Assembly: GCA_965644295.1 (NCBI GenBank)
Contig: CBFFRP010000136.1
Coordinates: 124,001 to 188,000 of the forward strand
Direction of reading: 5' to 3'
DNA from: Paraphysomonas bandaiensis
Lineage: Eukaryota; Chrysophyceae
Length of the DNA stretch: 64,000 nucleotides
The position numbers and the translations under genes are program-made. Each line of letters starts with the position of its first letter. The stretch's first letter is position 1. Of the stretch, positions 36,839 through 49,700 are shown one piece after another. The notes beneath the pieces are model-generated. The model saw only the letters and a program-made list of their open reading frames with translations, had not been told where the DNA came from and ran no database searches.

Positions 36839-39800
36839 TCAAGTATCCGTTAATTCGGAAATCATTGATGAATCATTCTTCGAGCGTATGCCATGTTTTA
36901 TTCGGAGGCTCTGTTTCGAGTACGACGGATATCTTGCAGACACACCTGCGTAGACGTTTCCTAAGTAAAAGTACATAGAGACTGGGTCAGTGTCGTCCAC
37001 ATACTCTGACTCGACTTCCAGTTCCATCGTGCTGCGCGTTTTATCAACGATTCGAGAAGAAGAACCAACACCCGTTTGAGTTTCGTCTAGTGCTAGAAAA
37101 CTGTTGTTAGTCGAAAGAGACCAATCTAACGAATTGTTAGCGCTTCTATCTATGGTCGATGTGAGACTTTCGGTGTTGGCAAGCAGCCCACCCAGCTTAA
37201 AGTACTTTTCTAACTCGGGATCACTTTCCGTAAGCGCAGTATCGTTCTCCTCTATATCGAGTTTTATTTCATCATCTATCCTAGAGTACTGCAAAACGGA
37301 CTTAGGTTCAGGGAGAGGAGTATCCACAGCTGTAGATGTAGCAATTTCTGAAGATGAGACTGCACGGACAGCCACTTTGACTGGGGTTCGGCGGCGGCGG
37401 CTAGGAGGTGTGATTGGATTGTCATTTCTTGAAGAAGCAGATTCCGTCGAAACAGTGGAATTCACAATTGTTTCGTGGTGTTCGGATGCCTTTATTGGAG
37501 AGGGACTTGGCACAACGTCTCTTATCTCAGGTGATTTTTTATCAGGTTTGATGCGAACAGGAATACGGGATCTCTTACCCAAACTTACCGGTTCATGTTG
37601 CATTCTAACCTCACACACCGGAGTTATTGGGTCGCGCGTCGGAGAACTTATCGCATCAGTTTTCTCGTCATACACACAATTCACTGAAACACTGCTTTCA
37701 ACGAAGGAATTTTCAGCACAATTTTTATCAGCATCGTTATCCGATTCATCCGATGGTACATCACCGACATCCAATAGTTGCATTAGTCCAGCATGCGATA
37801 CGACCTCTTCTTCGCCATTCCCAGGTGTAGAAGTCGTGGATCTTTGGTCCGGTCGTATCTTCCGATTCTCATCGTCCAGTCGTTTCATTGCTGCTGCAAC
37901 ATCTCCCGACAAACTAGATACAAAACATTGCGCTTCATCGGATGCCCTGCGAGATGACTCGGGCTTCTTTTTCGCACTAGCAGCTGTTCTCTCTCGCCGT
38001 AGCCTTTCCATTTCCACTCGAGATGCAGCACGGGCGGCCTCTTCTCGCTCCTTCAAACACTCCATCATGTTGTTGACAGAAGATACAAGTTCCTCGACGA
38101 ATAAGTGTGCATCACCTGGAGGACCCAGGGGTCGGCCGTTATTGTATATAATTACTGGAGCTTTTTTCTGATTCGAGGAACGATCCAACCCAGAAGGCAT
38201 ATCTCCCTGTGACGCTTGTGGCACACTTTTCCGGGGAGTTACTGGACTCACCGATCGTTTGGGTGCAATAGTAGAAGTGACTACAGGTTCCGGAAGAGTA
38301 TCTACTTCAGCCTCACATTCCACATCCCGATTTGGGGAACTAGTTGCGTCATATTGACTTGGCGAATCCTCGAAAGGTGGGGACACAGGTGGAGAGGCTG
38401 AACTGGTTGTTGGAGACAGTATTTTCACTAAATCGGATGACCTCACTCGCCGCTCCGGAACACGCCTCTCCCCTATAGGAATATACGGTGGTACCACGTT
38501 GCTGGTGTTACCTCCGGTACTCCTAGCACGTACGGTAGCAACCGAAATATTTGAAGATTTCTCGACGGCTGGTGTCCGAAGTTGCATTTGAATTTTACAC
38601 TCTGATAAAGTTGACGCTGAGGATGATACTGATTGAGTTGTTGAGACACTCTCCTCACTATCGGACACACTGTCGATCACAACAGGTGCCTCTGACTCTC
38701 CCGGAAGAGACGCAGATGAAAGTACGACTGCATCAGATTCTTCATCTATCGATTGAGGTACAGAATTTCCTGGCACATCAGGAGAGACACAGGCGTGGGA
38801 AAAGGAAATTGTGGGGTTGGGCTCAGGGCTCTCTTTCCGGTTCAAGTCCATTTCAATATTCTGAGAAATATTATCCCCCTCATCAATATTTGGCACACTC
38901 TCCTTAGCACAGTCAATGTTCGTTACAGTCTCCTTATCACTATCCATATTCGATGCATCACCCTTGCCATAATCCACATTTTGGACTGGCTCCTCTCTAC
39001 CATCAACACTCTTCGCAATGTCGTTGCCCCCATCACTGTTCTCCACAGTGCTTTTCCCCCCTGAAAAGCCTGAAGGAGACGGTGTAGATGTGTCCACATA
39101 CAGCGGAGTGATTCCTTGGGGACTGAGGGTGATGCGGGAAGGCTTTACTCGCGGAGTGGGTGATGGAAGTGGAGATGTAATTTGTCTGGCAAGTTTGCTA
39201 GCCCTTCTGCTCGGTGATATCGCCCCCTCGCTATCATGAGCACTAAAATCGTCTCGTGATGATTGGGGAGCATCCATGCTGTAACTAGAGCCCTTCAATT
39301 CTCTATGGGTCTCGCTGTTGGTCGAGTTTATAGTCCCCATAAGTCGATGAATTCTTTCTCGCAGTGCTTCCCCTTCAGGGTCAGAAGCTGGTGCGATGTC
39401 ATTGACTGCTGCAGATGTAGTCGGTGGAGGGGTGTATCTGAAGACTTCTGTTTGTTGGGAGTCCTCCTCAACATGTGCATGTCCACCGCTCTCGATATGT
39501 TCTAGAGTATCTAACAAGCTAGCTGATGCAACCGAGCTCTTTTTCGCGACAGTTGTGGGCAGCGCCAATGTGGCCTGAGGAGCAGCCTCCTCGTTAGTTG
39601 AAGATGCTGCGCTGAACAAACTCCTAAAACTATGCCCAGAACTTTTCCCTTTGGACATTGATTTGTTGGCCAGTTCAGACTTTATAGGCTCTGGCATGGC
39701 AGCTGTTGGGGACTCATTTGCATCGTCCCATTCTGAAGATCGCCAGTCTTTAAAGCTCCCTTGAGATCTTAATTTTTTCGGAGCTTTCTCTGTACTAGTG

Positions 39801-39991
39801 TCGTCACTGAAATACGATTCTGATGAAGGGATATTACTCGGCTGAGCTGATAGGCGTGACGGTCGTTCGCTCTGAGCTCTCTGAAATAATGACTCCGAAG
39901 GAGGATCACTTTTCTTCGACTTACCGAACAGTTTTGATCGGACTATACTTGTCCATGATTTATTTTTGGTAAGTTTTCCCCTCTTGCTCAT
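36839..39991 (-). CDS. Large Ser/Thr/Pro-rich disordered protein, family unknown
   Basis: One uninterrupted frame of 1050 residues, rich in Ser, Thr, Pro, Asp and Glu, with many SP/TP dipeptides (SPLPSPTPR, SPTTSSASPPVSPP) that would suit proline-directed kinases. The start is basic (MSKRGKLTKNKSW, SKLFGKSKK). A short coiled coil with basic residues lies near residues 630-680 (ECLKEREEAARAA, EMERLRRERTAAS). Residues about 317-380 form a 10-residue repeat. No catalytic or known binding domain is visible. It could be a cytoskeletal or nuclear scaffold; I make no call. The absence of introns in so long a gene contrasts with most neighbours. A 355-residue frame on the other strand (37104-38171) is its antisense shadow. 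Confidence 0.82.
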   Translation of the reverse strand: MSKRGKLTKNKSWTSIVRSKLFGKSKKSDPPSESLFQRAQSERPSRLSAQPSNIPSSESYFSDDTSTEKAPKKLRSQGSFKDWRSSEWDDANESPTAAMPEPIKSELANKSMSKGKSSGHSFRSLFSAASSTNEEAAPQATLALPTTVAKKSSVASASLLDTLEHIESGGHAHVEEDSQQTEVFRYTPPPTTSAAVNDIAPASDPEGEALRERIHRLMGTINSTNSETHRELKGSSYSMDAPQSSRDDFSAHDSEGAISPSRRASKLARQITSPLPSPTPRVKPSRITLSPQGITPLYVDTSTPSPSGFSGGKSTVENSDGGNDIAKSVDGREEPVQNVDYGKGDASNMDSDKETVTNIDCAKESVPNIDEGDNISQNIEMDLNRKESPEPNPTISFSHACVSPDVPGNSVPQSIDEESDAVVLSSASLPGESEAPVVIDSVSDSEESVSTTQSVSSSASTLSECKIQMQLRTPAVEKSSNISVATVRARSTGGNTSNVVPPYIPIGERRVPERRVRSSDLVKILSPTTSSASPPVSPPFEDSPSQYDATSSPNRDVECEAEVDTLPEPVVTSTIAPKRSVSPVTPRKSVPQASQGDMPSGLDRSSNQKKAPVIIYNNGRPLGPPGDAHLFVEELVSSVNNMMECLKEREEAARAASRVEMERLRRERTAASAKKKPESSRRASDEAQCFVSSLSGDVAAAMKRLDDENRKIRPDQRSTTSTPGNGEEEVVSHAGLMQLLDVGDVPSDESDNDADKNCAENSFVESSVSVNCVYDEKTDAISSPTRDPITPVCEVRMQHEPVSLGKRSRIPVRIKPDKKSPEIRDVVPSPSPIKASEHHETIVNSTVSTESASSRNDNPITPPSRRRRTPVKVAVRAVSSSEIATSTAVDTPLPEPKSVLQYSRIDDEIKLDIEENDTALTESDPELEKYFKLGGLLANTESLTSTIDRSANNSLDWSLSTNNSFLALDETQTGVGSSSRIVDKTRSTMELEVESEYVDDTDPVSMYFYLGNVYAGVSARYPSYSKQSLRIKHGIRSKNDSSMISELTDT
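38850..39041 (-). repeat. Decayed 30-bp minisatellite coding N-x-D decapeptides
   Basis: Seven successive units start at Asn/Ser-x-Asp/Glu every 10 residues: NSDGG, SVDGR, NVDYG, NMDSD, NIDCA, NIDEG and NIEMD. The nucleotide repeat is diverged, but the 30-bp spacing is exact. Confidence 0.8.
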
Positions 39992-40710
39992 GATGACAAG
40001 ACTCCTCTGTGTGTATATGAGGTGTATACAGGGCTACATCTACTGCTACATCATATGCAACATAACTACACTCACACTGCACTGACAAATGATCTATGCA
40101 CTACACTCGATCACCATGAATGTCTGCTTGCATACATTACGGCATGAACATGTAATGATGACTGTGTTGTGTTGACCATCTATATATACATACATGTGTG
40201 TGGAGTTAAGAGAGCGACTGTATTTGCTCGTTAAAATAACGTATACATACATGCGTATACCTCATATACAGCAGCAGTATATAGTACACAACTTGTTTGT
40301 ATCTGCTGATGATGGCGCCTAAATCTGTGGAGTGTTCTACTTTGTAGCACCATTAAAACCGAAAATAGGGGGTTTTCATGTTCGATTACTTTATTTTTAT
40401 TCCCCGTGAGAGAAAATACATACATATATATTAGCATATTCGTACTACGAAGTACGAAGTAGTAAACCGCTGCAGTGTGATATACGGCCATATGTATCGA
40501 TATATACATATAGATGTGGAGAGAGACACACTGATATATATGTGTAGAGCCGGACACACGTCTTACCCTCTTCTCTGATTCCCTTTAACAAGTGACGGGG
40601 TATGTTCATGACGTATTGAAGCACTCTTATATTCCTCCGCACTCTACAGGGATCTGTAGATATATATACACACATATATAGCCATACATATACTTATATA
40701 GGACAATAGT
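39992..40710. promoter_or_regulatory. Head-to-head gap with TATATA and ATACAT runs
   Basis: Shared upstream region of the disordered protein and the PX gene. It has ATATATACATACATGTGTG near 40182-40200 and several shorter ATACAT and TATATA runs. No gene was found. Confidence 0.4.
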
Positions 40711-43308
40711 ATGCTAGCGGTGGGTGCTGCATCCGCTGCAGGCTCAGCTGTTTCCTCAGTTGCAAGTCATGCTATATCAGGCCTTCTTTTTGGGAGTACG
40801 CACAGACATGTCTGCTGCTAATTGTGTTCATGTTCTGTTCGCAGATTTCAATCCGAACTACAAAAAAGAGGATCGAAAGAGAATGAGGTATATTCAAGGG
40901 AAGTACGCTCAGGCTTATGGTGATAGCTCTGATGACCCCAATTCAGTCATAGCCGCAATTGGTACACTTTTCCTCTCTAACTGATATCGCTTACTCTAAT
41001 TCTTCCACTTGCCGTACGTTATTTTTTCAGATAGTGACAGCAAATTAAGAATGACAGCAGACGGAATGAAACCCGCAAATTGTTTTGTGGATGAGAGGGC
41101 ATTTGACGATGCGTTAATGATGAACTTTCACCCAGGTAACGATTGTTTTTGTGTCGTTACTACTACTAATTTGTCAATAGTTCCTGGCCATCAAGGAAAG
41201 TTTTGTGCAAGTCATGCCAAAGCGGCATTAGGCATGATTATCGAGTATCAAAATCAACGGAGGTGGTGGAAGTAACAATGTAAAATCGTAAATATTGCTA
41301 ACATCACACGTAGGAGGCGCATATACGTGCCAGGTGTTTCTTCAGCCGGTCGACCTAATGATTATATAAATATGTTCTTGGAGGAAATGAAGTCCTGGCT
41401 ACGTAATCAGCTTACACTGGATAACGTATGCGCGGAGGAGCTCGAGAGGCGACATGTATATATCACGAAGCTGAAGCACGACAATTATTACTGGTATGGT
41501 GCAGTGCTATTGTTCTCTTCATCTGATAGATGTACGTTGCATGCAGGTGTTTTCCACAAGAAATAGGCGAGCATAAAATTCACACAGTAATTGACTTCGT
41601 TCATGAGCGGGTGTGCGATGCCCTTGAGGTGGTGCAACGAGAAGAAAAGAATAAGTCACTCCAAACTCTCTTTATGGAGCTCAACGACAATACTGTAAAT
41701 GCCTTCGAGTTCGGCAAGTCGTTTTTGGCTTACATTCTTTACACTTCTAAGAAAGCGGGGGCGAATTTACCTAACTCTTCTGTGTTTGACGGTAGCACAT
41801 ACGAGAAGGGTAAGTTACATCGCTTGTTGTTCAAAGCAACCCATTCTGTGATGAAATTGTACGTCGCGGATATGCGGGAGACCGATCGCCGTATAGAAAA
41901 TGGGGAAGCGGGTGCGATTGAAAATGGGAATGGCGGTGTAGATGATGAAGACGACGACCTATGCGGAGAATACGATATAAGTGTTCCGGAGTTTGTACGG
42001 GAATCCGCCCTTACTGCGACAGTGTTTCACATATATATTACGGACCGACGTAAAAACAAATGGCTTCTAAAAAAGAAGTACGATGATTTTGTAGCGTTAC
42101 ATAAGCTTATATCCAATGATTTCGAGGCCACCGACAAACCGCTCTATCTTCCTCCTAAATACTCAAGAATGTTTCCCTCCGCATCGGAAATTATGGAGAC
42201 TGGGAGTAGATTACGTATTTATTTACTCCAGGCCGTGAGTGATCCGGATGGTTTAATGCCTGCCACCAAGTCTGCCTTGGCCAAATTCATCGGTGTCAAA
42301 ACTTTAGATGTGCCGGAGAAAGCGAAGCTGCGTAAACCAGAGAATATCCCGAACTATTTCGTGGACATGAAGTCAGAGTATGCTGACCAGCTAGTTACCG
42401 CAGAGTCCAAGGAGGACCCTGCGCAAAAGCAGCTCATGGCCTTCCGAAGTACGTGGGGAGTGGAATACACGATGAAGATTCTTGATGCATACGCCTTGCT
42501 GCAGCGAATGGCCACTATTTTGGGTTGGACCCTTGAGATTAACCACTTTTTTGTTTCTATGTTCGGCAATACGTTGGCATTTTCTAAGCTCCCACTGAAG
42601 GATCTGCTGTCGACACAGAAGGATATCATGAACAAGCTATTAGCTATTGCGAACGAAATCTTTCAATATGCTTGTGACCTGAACGCGCAGCAGCAGTATA
42701 AGTGGCATAAAAACCTTCAGGTTGGGTTGTATATGTGTTTCTATGATCTTTATTTGACCAGATGTTAATAGTCGAGCGAAAATGAGCTGAAAAGACTTCG
42801 GCATCATTTAGAGAAAGGCATATCTGTGATAACACGCATTGAGACGGAGCACTTAGACTACCAGGTTCAGATGCGCCGGTTGCAGGATGTGGCTGCCCGG
42901 TTTGCTCCTCTAATGCATCGGTTAGATTGTAGTCTTCCCAACATACAGTCCGAACTAGGCCTCCCCCGTACTTCTACAGCTCAAGTCATGCCATCTGAAC
43001 CTCATTCTTATTCGTTCATGGGTATCACCAATGGTGATGGTGATCTTGTTGCTGACGATGCCTTATTGATTACAGATGGGGGAGGTCGTGATGATAGTGC
43101 AACTAGAGTGGAGGAGCTACCTGCAGATGAAAAGAAATCGTATAAAGATTCAAAAAATATAGAGCCTTCGAGTGATATTCCTGAAGCTGGATATGAGTTT
43201 GCGGAGCCTAAATATGATTCTAATCAAAATTCTTCGATGGCATCTTCGAAAGGACAGCATGTACCCTGTGAATCGAAAGATCACAGTGCAGTGTGCACTG
43301 TATCATAA
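40711..43308 (+). CDS. PX-domain protein, sorting nexin-like
   Basis: Seven exons (40711-40795, 40845-40961, 41031-41135, 41181-41262, 41314-41493, 41547-42720, 42772-43308) join in phase to 759 residues. Residues about 345-440 form a PX phosphoinositide-binding domain (VFHIYITDRRKNKWLLKKKY, LPPKYSRMFPSAS, RLRIYLLQAV). A helical region follows at about 460-650 that could be a BAR-type dimer module, as in SNX proteins that shape endosomes. The N-terminal 340 residues are of unknown type, containing a glycine/alanine/serine-rich start, an acidic insert (VDDEDDDLCGEYD) just before the PX, and no clear motif. The C-terminal 120 residues are acidic and Ser-rich. The first short exon depends on a GTACGC donor and is the least certain. 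Confidence 0.75.
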
Positions 43309-43789
43309 GATTACCAATATCATTCGACCTTGTTTTCGTTTATTTAATGCAAGCGTGTTAAGTTTTGTACATTTTTACTGTGGTGCTTATGACGTTATTC
43401 TAAGCCGCATATCGTATTATGGAAGTGAACTCTGTAGCGTGTGATACAGAAAATCGAAAATGCTTTGACCTAATGCGTGCCAGCTCTACTTAGATTATTC
43501 TCTCTTAACGAGGCATAATGTATACGAATATTTTTAAAGCCATGATGCTCGCAGTGTATCGAGTAATTACATAGGGCAGGCAATTAAAGACAACAGTCGT
43601 ATAGAAAGTAGCAAAGTAGATTTAAGTCCTATATTTTGTAAAGGAGACTGCAGTACATATGCATACGACTACTACTCTGCTGAATGTAGATTTATGAACA
43701 ATGAACACCATCTTTGCCCCCGAGTTTCTATTTGTGATAACTGTGCTTCATGCTTCGGTAAATTGGTCGTTGATACTCTTTCTATGTTA

Positions 43790-43985
43790 ATGTGTTTTTT
43801 ACTTAGTAGTGAATGTCTTATTAATAGCAATAGGTGTGTAAGAGTCAGAACCAATGTTAACTAACTTGCACTTAACTCTGATATCCTACTGCTAGAGCTG
43901 CGATAGCTTCTTGTGCGTCACCATAACCACTTTCAGAGCAAGCAGAATGTTGATATACCTGACATCTGCTGACATCAGGTGTGTT
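43790..43985 (-). repeat. Dispersed repeat family 1, copy E (Z-W)
   Basis: On the minus strand: GCAGATGTCAGGTATATCAA, then GGTGACGCACAAGAAGC, AGTAGGATATCAGAGTTAAG and CACCTATTGCTATTAATAAG, in the same order as Z and W of copy A. It shares the longest match with copy B around AGCAAGCAGAATGTTGATAT. Confidence 0.72.
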
Positions 43986-44708
43986 TCTACTTACTGAGGC
44001 AATATTTTATCTAAAGATGCCGATAATATTTTAGTTACGTGTATTATAATCGACATACGACTTTCAGTTGTATGAGAGTAAACTATTAAATTACCTCACA
44101 ATGAAAAGTGTAAGAGTACACGTTCATGGTACTAAGAGTTACATAACTACTGCAATACTGAATACAGCTATCCGATTAAGCAGAAAATGATTTCTTAACC
44201 GTACTATCAGTAACTCGTTCCCTTATTGTGAAATTTACAATTGCAATTCGCAGTCACTCTACAGCGAGATAAATGATCCCATCATACGCGAGTCAAGTCG
44301 TTGAAATCAACCACACAAGTGAACTATCATCTCCTTCATGATGTTGGAATCTCCGTCCCATTTAATCAATCACATCATAGTGTGTACATGTCCATCCTCT
44401 TCAATATCATCATACCTCCGCTGCACTCTCTTTCAACCAGATATTATTATATCTAGATCCATTGTAAGCTCATCCTGACCGCTTATCGTTCTTAATCCGC
44501 CCTCTGCTTGATAGATGCTGATATCCATATGCAAACAACTGACTACTTCTACGTCGTAGCAAGTGCTCCTGCTGTATTTTAGTGCACCAATATAGGGGTT
44601 TTGAATACAAAGTAACTAAAAACTATGGATTTTATAACAAAAAGTCTGTACAAGACTATCCTAACATAAAAAATTCATGTACTGCTGTATGTGCTGCTGT
44701 ACGTTACA

Positions 44709-46490
44709 CGCGTTCTTAACAAAAAAAAACCTACCCACAAATCCTACCTTTTTCAAAACCTCGGTGGTGAGGTTTTGGGTTTTCGTTTTGCACCGTACTA
44801 ACAAAAAAATCCTCCCCATAAACCAGAGGATTTCGAAAACCTCTGCATTCGTCCACCAGGTTTGAATATTTAAACAGTGTACTATAGAATTACTCGATAA
44901 ATCATTATTATTCGATAATATAAGGTTAAAAATGGACACTTCTTCAGTTTCCAATGACATGGGCGGGTTTGTTGACCCTCAATAGGAAGCAGATATTGAT
45001 GATATCGAGTCACCAACTCTTGGAACAATTGAAGGTCGAGGCTTCATCATTGACATATCAGACTTGAGTGAAGTTGTGACATAAGAAGCGTTTCGAAGAG
45101 AGACTGTTCATTGCTGTTGGTAATTCGGCTCAGTTTTCCATGGTGAGATGAATCTCAGGAGTGAGTATCTACATAGAAACGTAGACGAGCGTCGAAGGAA
45201 TACAGGCAACAATTTCTGCGCGAGAAAACGAGCAAGGAATTACGGAATACGAGATAGATCTTGCGGAGTGGGAGTTCGGAAAGCAGTTCCATCTAGCTGC
45301 GTCAATGAGAGCATCAAAGTATAGCCATGAGATAAAAGATAAACTGTTAGCCATGAAAACTATTCGTAGTTCGTAGTATATAGTATATAGTATTCACTAG
45401 CTTCAGCTCCACCCCCATCAGTAAATTTTAATGACAGTAGTGTAAAATATGATAGCTAGGATGTTGCGAACACTCACAGTTGGAAATGTTAACGACTGAT
45501 GTGATGACTTTGCCATTATTAAAATACTTAACGATATATAACGGTAGTGAATTCAATTGTTGATAGCGTGGCGAATACATGGTAATGAAAGTGACACTAT
45601 TGATAAACAAATGCAATACGTGAAGGAGGGATATGTATACAGTCACACCTATTGCAACGTGCCCCAGGGGACATATCTGTGTTGGTCAACATTCAACATA
45701 AGGCAGCCAAAGAACTCTTGACTGGTGTCTAATATTTTGGAAGTCAATAATAATTGTTATTATCATCATTTTCAGTGTTCTACACTGTTGATTACACACA
45801 GTCTCCCTACTCAACATAGTAACACAAATCACAGTCTTTACTCTTTCAAAGGAAGGATATAGAAGGACTAAATTATAAGTGTTACTTTTTCGGTCCTCTC
45901 CAACAAATCTCAGAAGATAATGTGCCATATATATATATCATGCTGCTGGGAGTAGATTTCCTCTTTCATCATAGTTAACTCATGATGAATCTTCGGTATA
46001 ATCTGGGATAAGTTGTTAAAGATAAGTTTGTATCGTCGACAGAGGATCGCCAACAGAGCGATCCTGAGTTCATTGCGATTCAGTATATACTATTCCCCAT
46101 AGTACAGGTGGCATATAGTAATAGAAAAGGTTTGCTCAAATTTACCGCACTCCTTCGTCAGTGTCCAGCCCATAATATGGATCTTCCATACCAGATACTT
46201 CTTCACCACTATCACTGTCAACGTCCTCCATTAGCACATCCATGGTCAAGGGCTAAACCAGTTATAATATGTGTTTAGTGTGCTCTATTTGTTATATAAT
46301 ATCGATTCATATGGTACATCGACCAGACCATAGGTTTTGGACCCGAGGTTTTGAAGGACCACCCGGATGGTCGTTCAAAACCTCACCCCCCCATTTTTGG
46401 GTAGGTTTTGAAAACCTCCTATGGGTAGGTTTTGTAAAAGGTAGGATTTTTCCGAGGTTTTTTGGTAGTTTTTTTTTGTTAAGAACGGCT
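44709..46490. mobile_element. Decayed DNA transposon, about 1.78 kb, with TIRs and subterminal motif clusters
   Basis: The left end CGTTCTTAACAAAAAAAAAC is repeated inverted at the right end (GTTTTTTTTTGTTAAGAACG). GTTACA flanks both sides (44703-44708 and 46491-46496), a possible target duplication. The first and last 170 bp carry many copies of AGGTTTTG or its complement, typical of transposase-binding subterminal repeats. The interior has broken coding-like runs: on plus near 44931-45080 (SVSNDMGGFVDP, then a stop, DIDDIESPTLGTIEG), and on minus near 46150-46250 (MDVLMEDVDSDSGEEVSG). No intact transposase remains, and the superfamily is unsettled. The rest of 43309-46771 is AT-rich without a supported gene. 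Confidence 0.62.
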
Positions 46491-46771
46491 GTTACAGTAA
46501 ACAATGAAATATAGAAGGAACTGCTTGTGATACTATGACGTGTGCTTTGTATCTAGAGCCTTGTTACATACCTATAAACTCCAGTGCTATATATATGTAT
46601 TGTACTTCACTTCGTCTTGGAGTAAGTGAATTTATTAGACTTCTCCAATCATCTGCTCTGCTATAGGTGTGGTGGTATATATATACTATATACAGATAGA
46701 CGTATAGGAGGAGGGCATCTATATATATATATTCACATAGCAATCACTATAAGTGTTAAACAGTTCATCTC

Positions 46772-49700
46772 ATGACATCTCATCACGAAAACTTTGTAAA
46801 GAAGATGCAATCCTCTCTTAGACGAACTAATTCATTTGTCCTGAAGCAGCCTGTAAGTATAGAGGAGAGTATTCCAGAGGATTTAGATAAATCTATGAGT
46901 AAGAGACCGTTTAACCCTCATGCTTTCCTTAAACGTGTTACTGTGGCTTATATGAGGAGCAATAACACTCGTATTCTTATCATATTGGGGGCGGTTATCT
47001 CTTGCATCCTGTATGTGGTGGAAACATATGAGAAGTATCGTGGACAGTCTCGTACACTTCCTGCTGTAATTGATATCGCTATATTCATTATATTCCTCAT
47101 GGACTACTTCTTTAACATTATGTATGCGCCATCGAAACCTCTCTACATATTTAGTTTTCAGGGATTCATTGATTTGGCCTCCTTGTTTGCTATTGTGAAC
47201 TTGGTCAGCACAGCGGACTTGAGCTTTCTTCCCCTCTTTCGCCTGCTGCGGCTTATTAAAGTCATGCGCCTATTTCGCACTGCTTCGATTGTAAATGTAG
47301 AAAGGCCAACTCCCCCCAGTGCTTCGGAAGCCATTCTTTTTGAGATTGCATCTTTAATTATTGGGATCTTACTGGCAATTTTCCTTGGAGCTTCTGTGCT
47401 GTACACCATCATTCAGCAGGACGGTGATGCTTTCGTGTATGGACCCGATAGTACGTTCTCAATGCAAGAAGACACCACATTCTTCGACTGTGTGTACATG
47501 GTTCTGGTTTTTGTCTCTACATTAGGGTTCGGTGACTTTGTACCCAATAATACTGTCGGGCGCCTCTATGTCGTTGTCGTTCTGTTACTCGCCTTAACAG
47601 TTATACCTCTGAAGGTAGGGCAGCTCGTAGATGTCATTGGAAAGAAGCCCCGCTATATGAACGAGGTTGGTATAGTTAACTATGTGTGTTTTTGATCCTC
47701 ACGAATGTTGTAAACAGTATGTTCCTGAAGTTGGGCAGCCGCATATTCTTATATGCGCCAATTTAAACCAATGGAACTTCCAGAAGCTGATAACGCTTAT
47801 CCTCTCTCAAGGAACTAATGACCCCGAGATTATCGATGATGCAGTTCCTGTTGCTTTGCTCAGCTCAGTCTTCCCAACACCACAGTTACAACTCCTTCTC
47901 GTGCACCCAATGAATGCCAGAAAGGTCCAATTCTTTGTTGGGTCGGTTAAGTCTCCCAGTGATCTCCAGCGTGTGCGAGCCGCAGAGGCCAAAGCTATAT
48001 TTATTTTCGCTGATACCAACTTCACTGATACTATCGATGTAGTTGACCAAGACGATTATTCCACTAAACTCAAAGTTGTATCGATAATCAATTTTTTGTC
48101 AGGAGAACTTAGCTGCAGGTCTGGTCAGTCGAGCCGTCCGACCATTATCTGTCAAACCGTATCACATGAGGTGTGTTTCTCCCTGCTAAACTTTGGTGTG
48201 GACCGCATTATCAGCATCAACAACATGAAGTACAAAATTCTCGCATATACGGCGCTGTTCCCTGGTTTCCTCAGTATAATTACCAACCTAACTATTCCAT
48301 CTGCAATATATAACAAGCGTGGGACAACCACTGACCCCAAGAAGTGGAAAAACGAGTATGAATGGGGGAACTCTTTTGAGTTGGTGGAAATACCTGTGCA
48401 GTCGAACACCAGCTCCGATTTTAAACGACTTAGTTTTTCACAAGCCTGCCGCTTTCTTTACCAGTGGTCCAAAGGCACTACAATTCTGGCAGGCATTTTC
48501 GACTGGAATGGGCAGGGATCTGTCGTGATCAACCCCGAACGGAAAGTCAGAATAGGAGAGTGTAAGTCCATATTCATGATTTGCAATAATTTGGAACTTG
48601 CACTTGCCATGCTTAATACTGACAACCTGAGAACCATATTACGCCGTCTGAGGAGTATGCGAAACTTTGGGGGCACTGAGGAACTCACGTTCATGGACCG
48701 TGTGCGGTCATCTGGTCATCACACTCATGGGCCGGACTCTCCTAAACCTCCCATGCGCTCCAGATCCGATACAGAGACTGCCAGTGCATTTCAAGTGCCT
48801 TTAAATATGGTCTTTCGGCGAAATACGGGATGTTTCAAGCAATCCCTACACTCAAACCCGAAACCTAGCGAGACAATCAATCCCGAGGACCACTCTGCCA
48901 AAAAGACTTCAGACGATTATGTGAGTATCTATTGCGTGAAATGTCATATCACTCAGAAGTATATAGAATGTGCAGACGAAGAATCAACGTGCTGTATCTG
49001 CCGAAGATAATGTTTCTGAAACACAGAATATAGTAGGTATGTAACTTTGATGTGTGGATTGTGCTTGTACTCACTGTATTCTAATCTCAGCGAGCAAGTC
49101 TGAGCGGGCTAGATCGGAGTCTGCAATTGTGATGGGGTCCAAGAATAATGATCCACTTCCTCATGCTATCGAACTGTCCCGCATTCCGTCCATGTCCATT
49201 CGCTTAGGGATGGGCTTGCGACATGAGCACATAGCACCGCAGCGATTCCAAGAGCACAGTACGTTTGGTTTTATTTGTCCTTAACTTCATAACATTTTCC
49301 CTCAGTTGTTCTCGTGTGTGCATTTTCACCTCAATTTGCTATTCCACGCATTGTAGCCGCGATCGACACATTTGTCGTATCAATTCGGTCCAAGAGCTGG
49401 GATCCAATTGTTGTCCTTGCAACTCGAGCCCCTGCCATTGAAGAATTTGCTAGAAAGAAAACTCAAGATCGCAATGAAACGTTTGACCCCTACTTAACGT
49501 TTGTTCGAGGTGTGCCCAACAGCATTAGAGGTCTGCAGGTGAAGTGGCGAGCATGTATTTAGCACTTCTTGTAATTTTCTCTCTTGTGCAGTCGGTAGAT
49601 GTATGCCACGCACGCTGTGTGGTAATAATAGGGAATGAGTATCAGAGTGCAGATGACAATGCACAAGATTCAGAGGAGGTACAGGGTGACCTGTATATTG

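Noticed and set aside
37104-38171. 355-residue frame on the plus strand
   Set aside because: It is antisense to the disordered protein on the minus strand; its Ser-rich look mirrors the Ser codons of the true gene.
44709-46490. PiggyBac assignment from TTAA next to the poly-A/T ends
   Set aside because: TTAA lies inside the inverted repeat, not outside it, and flanking GTTACA suggests a different target site; the family is left open.
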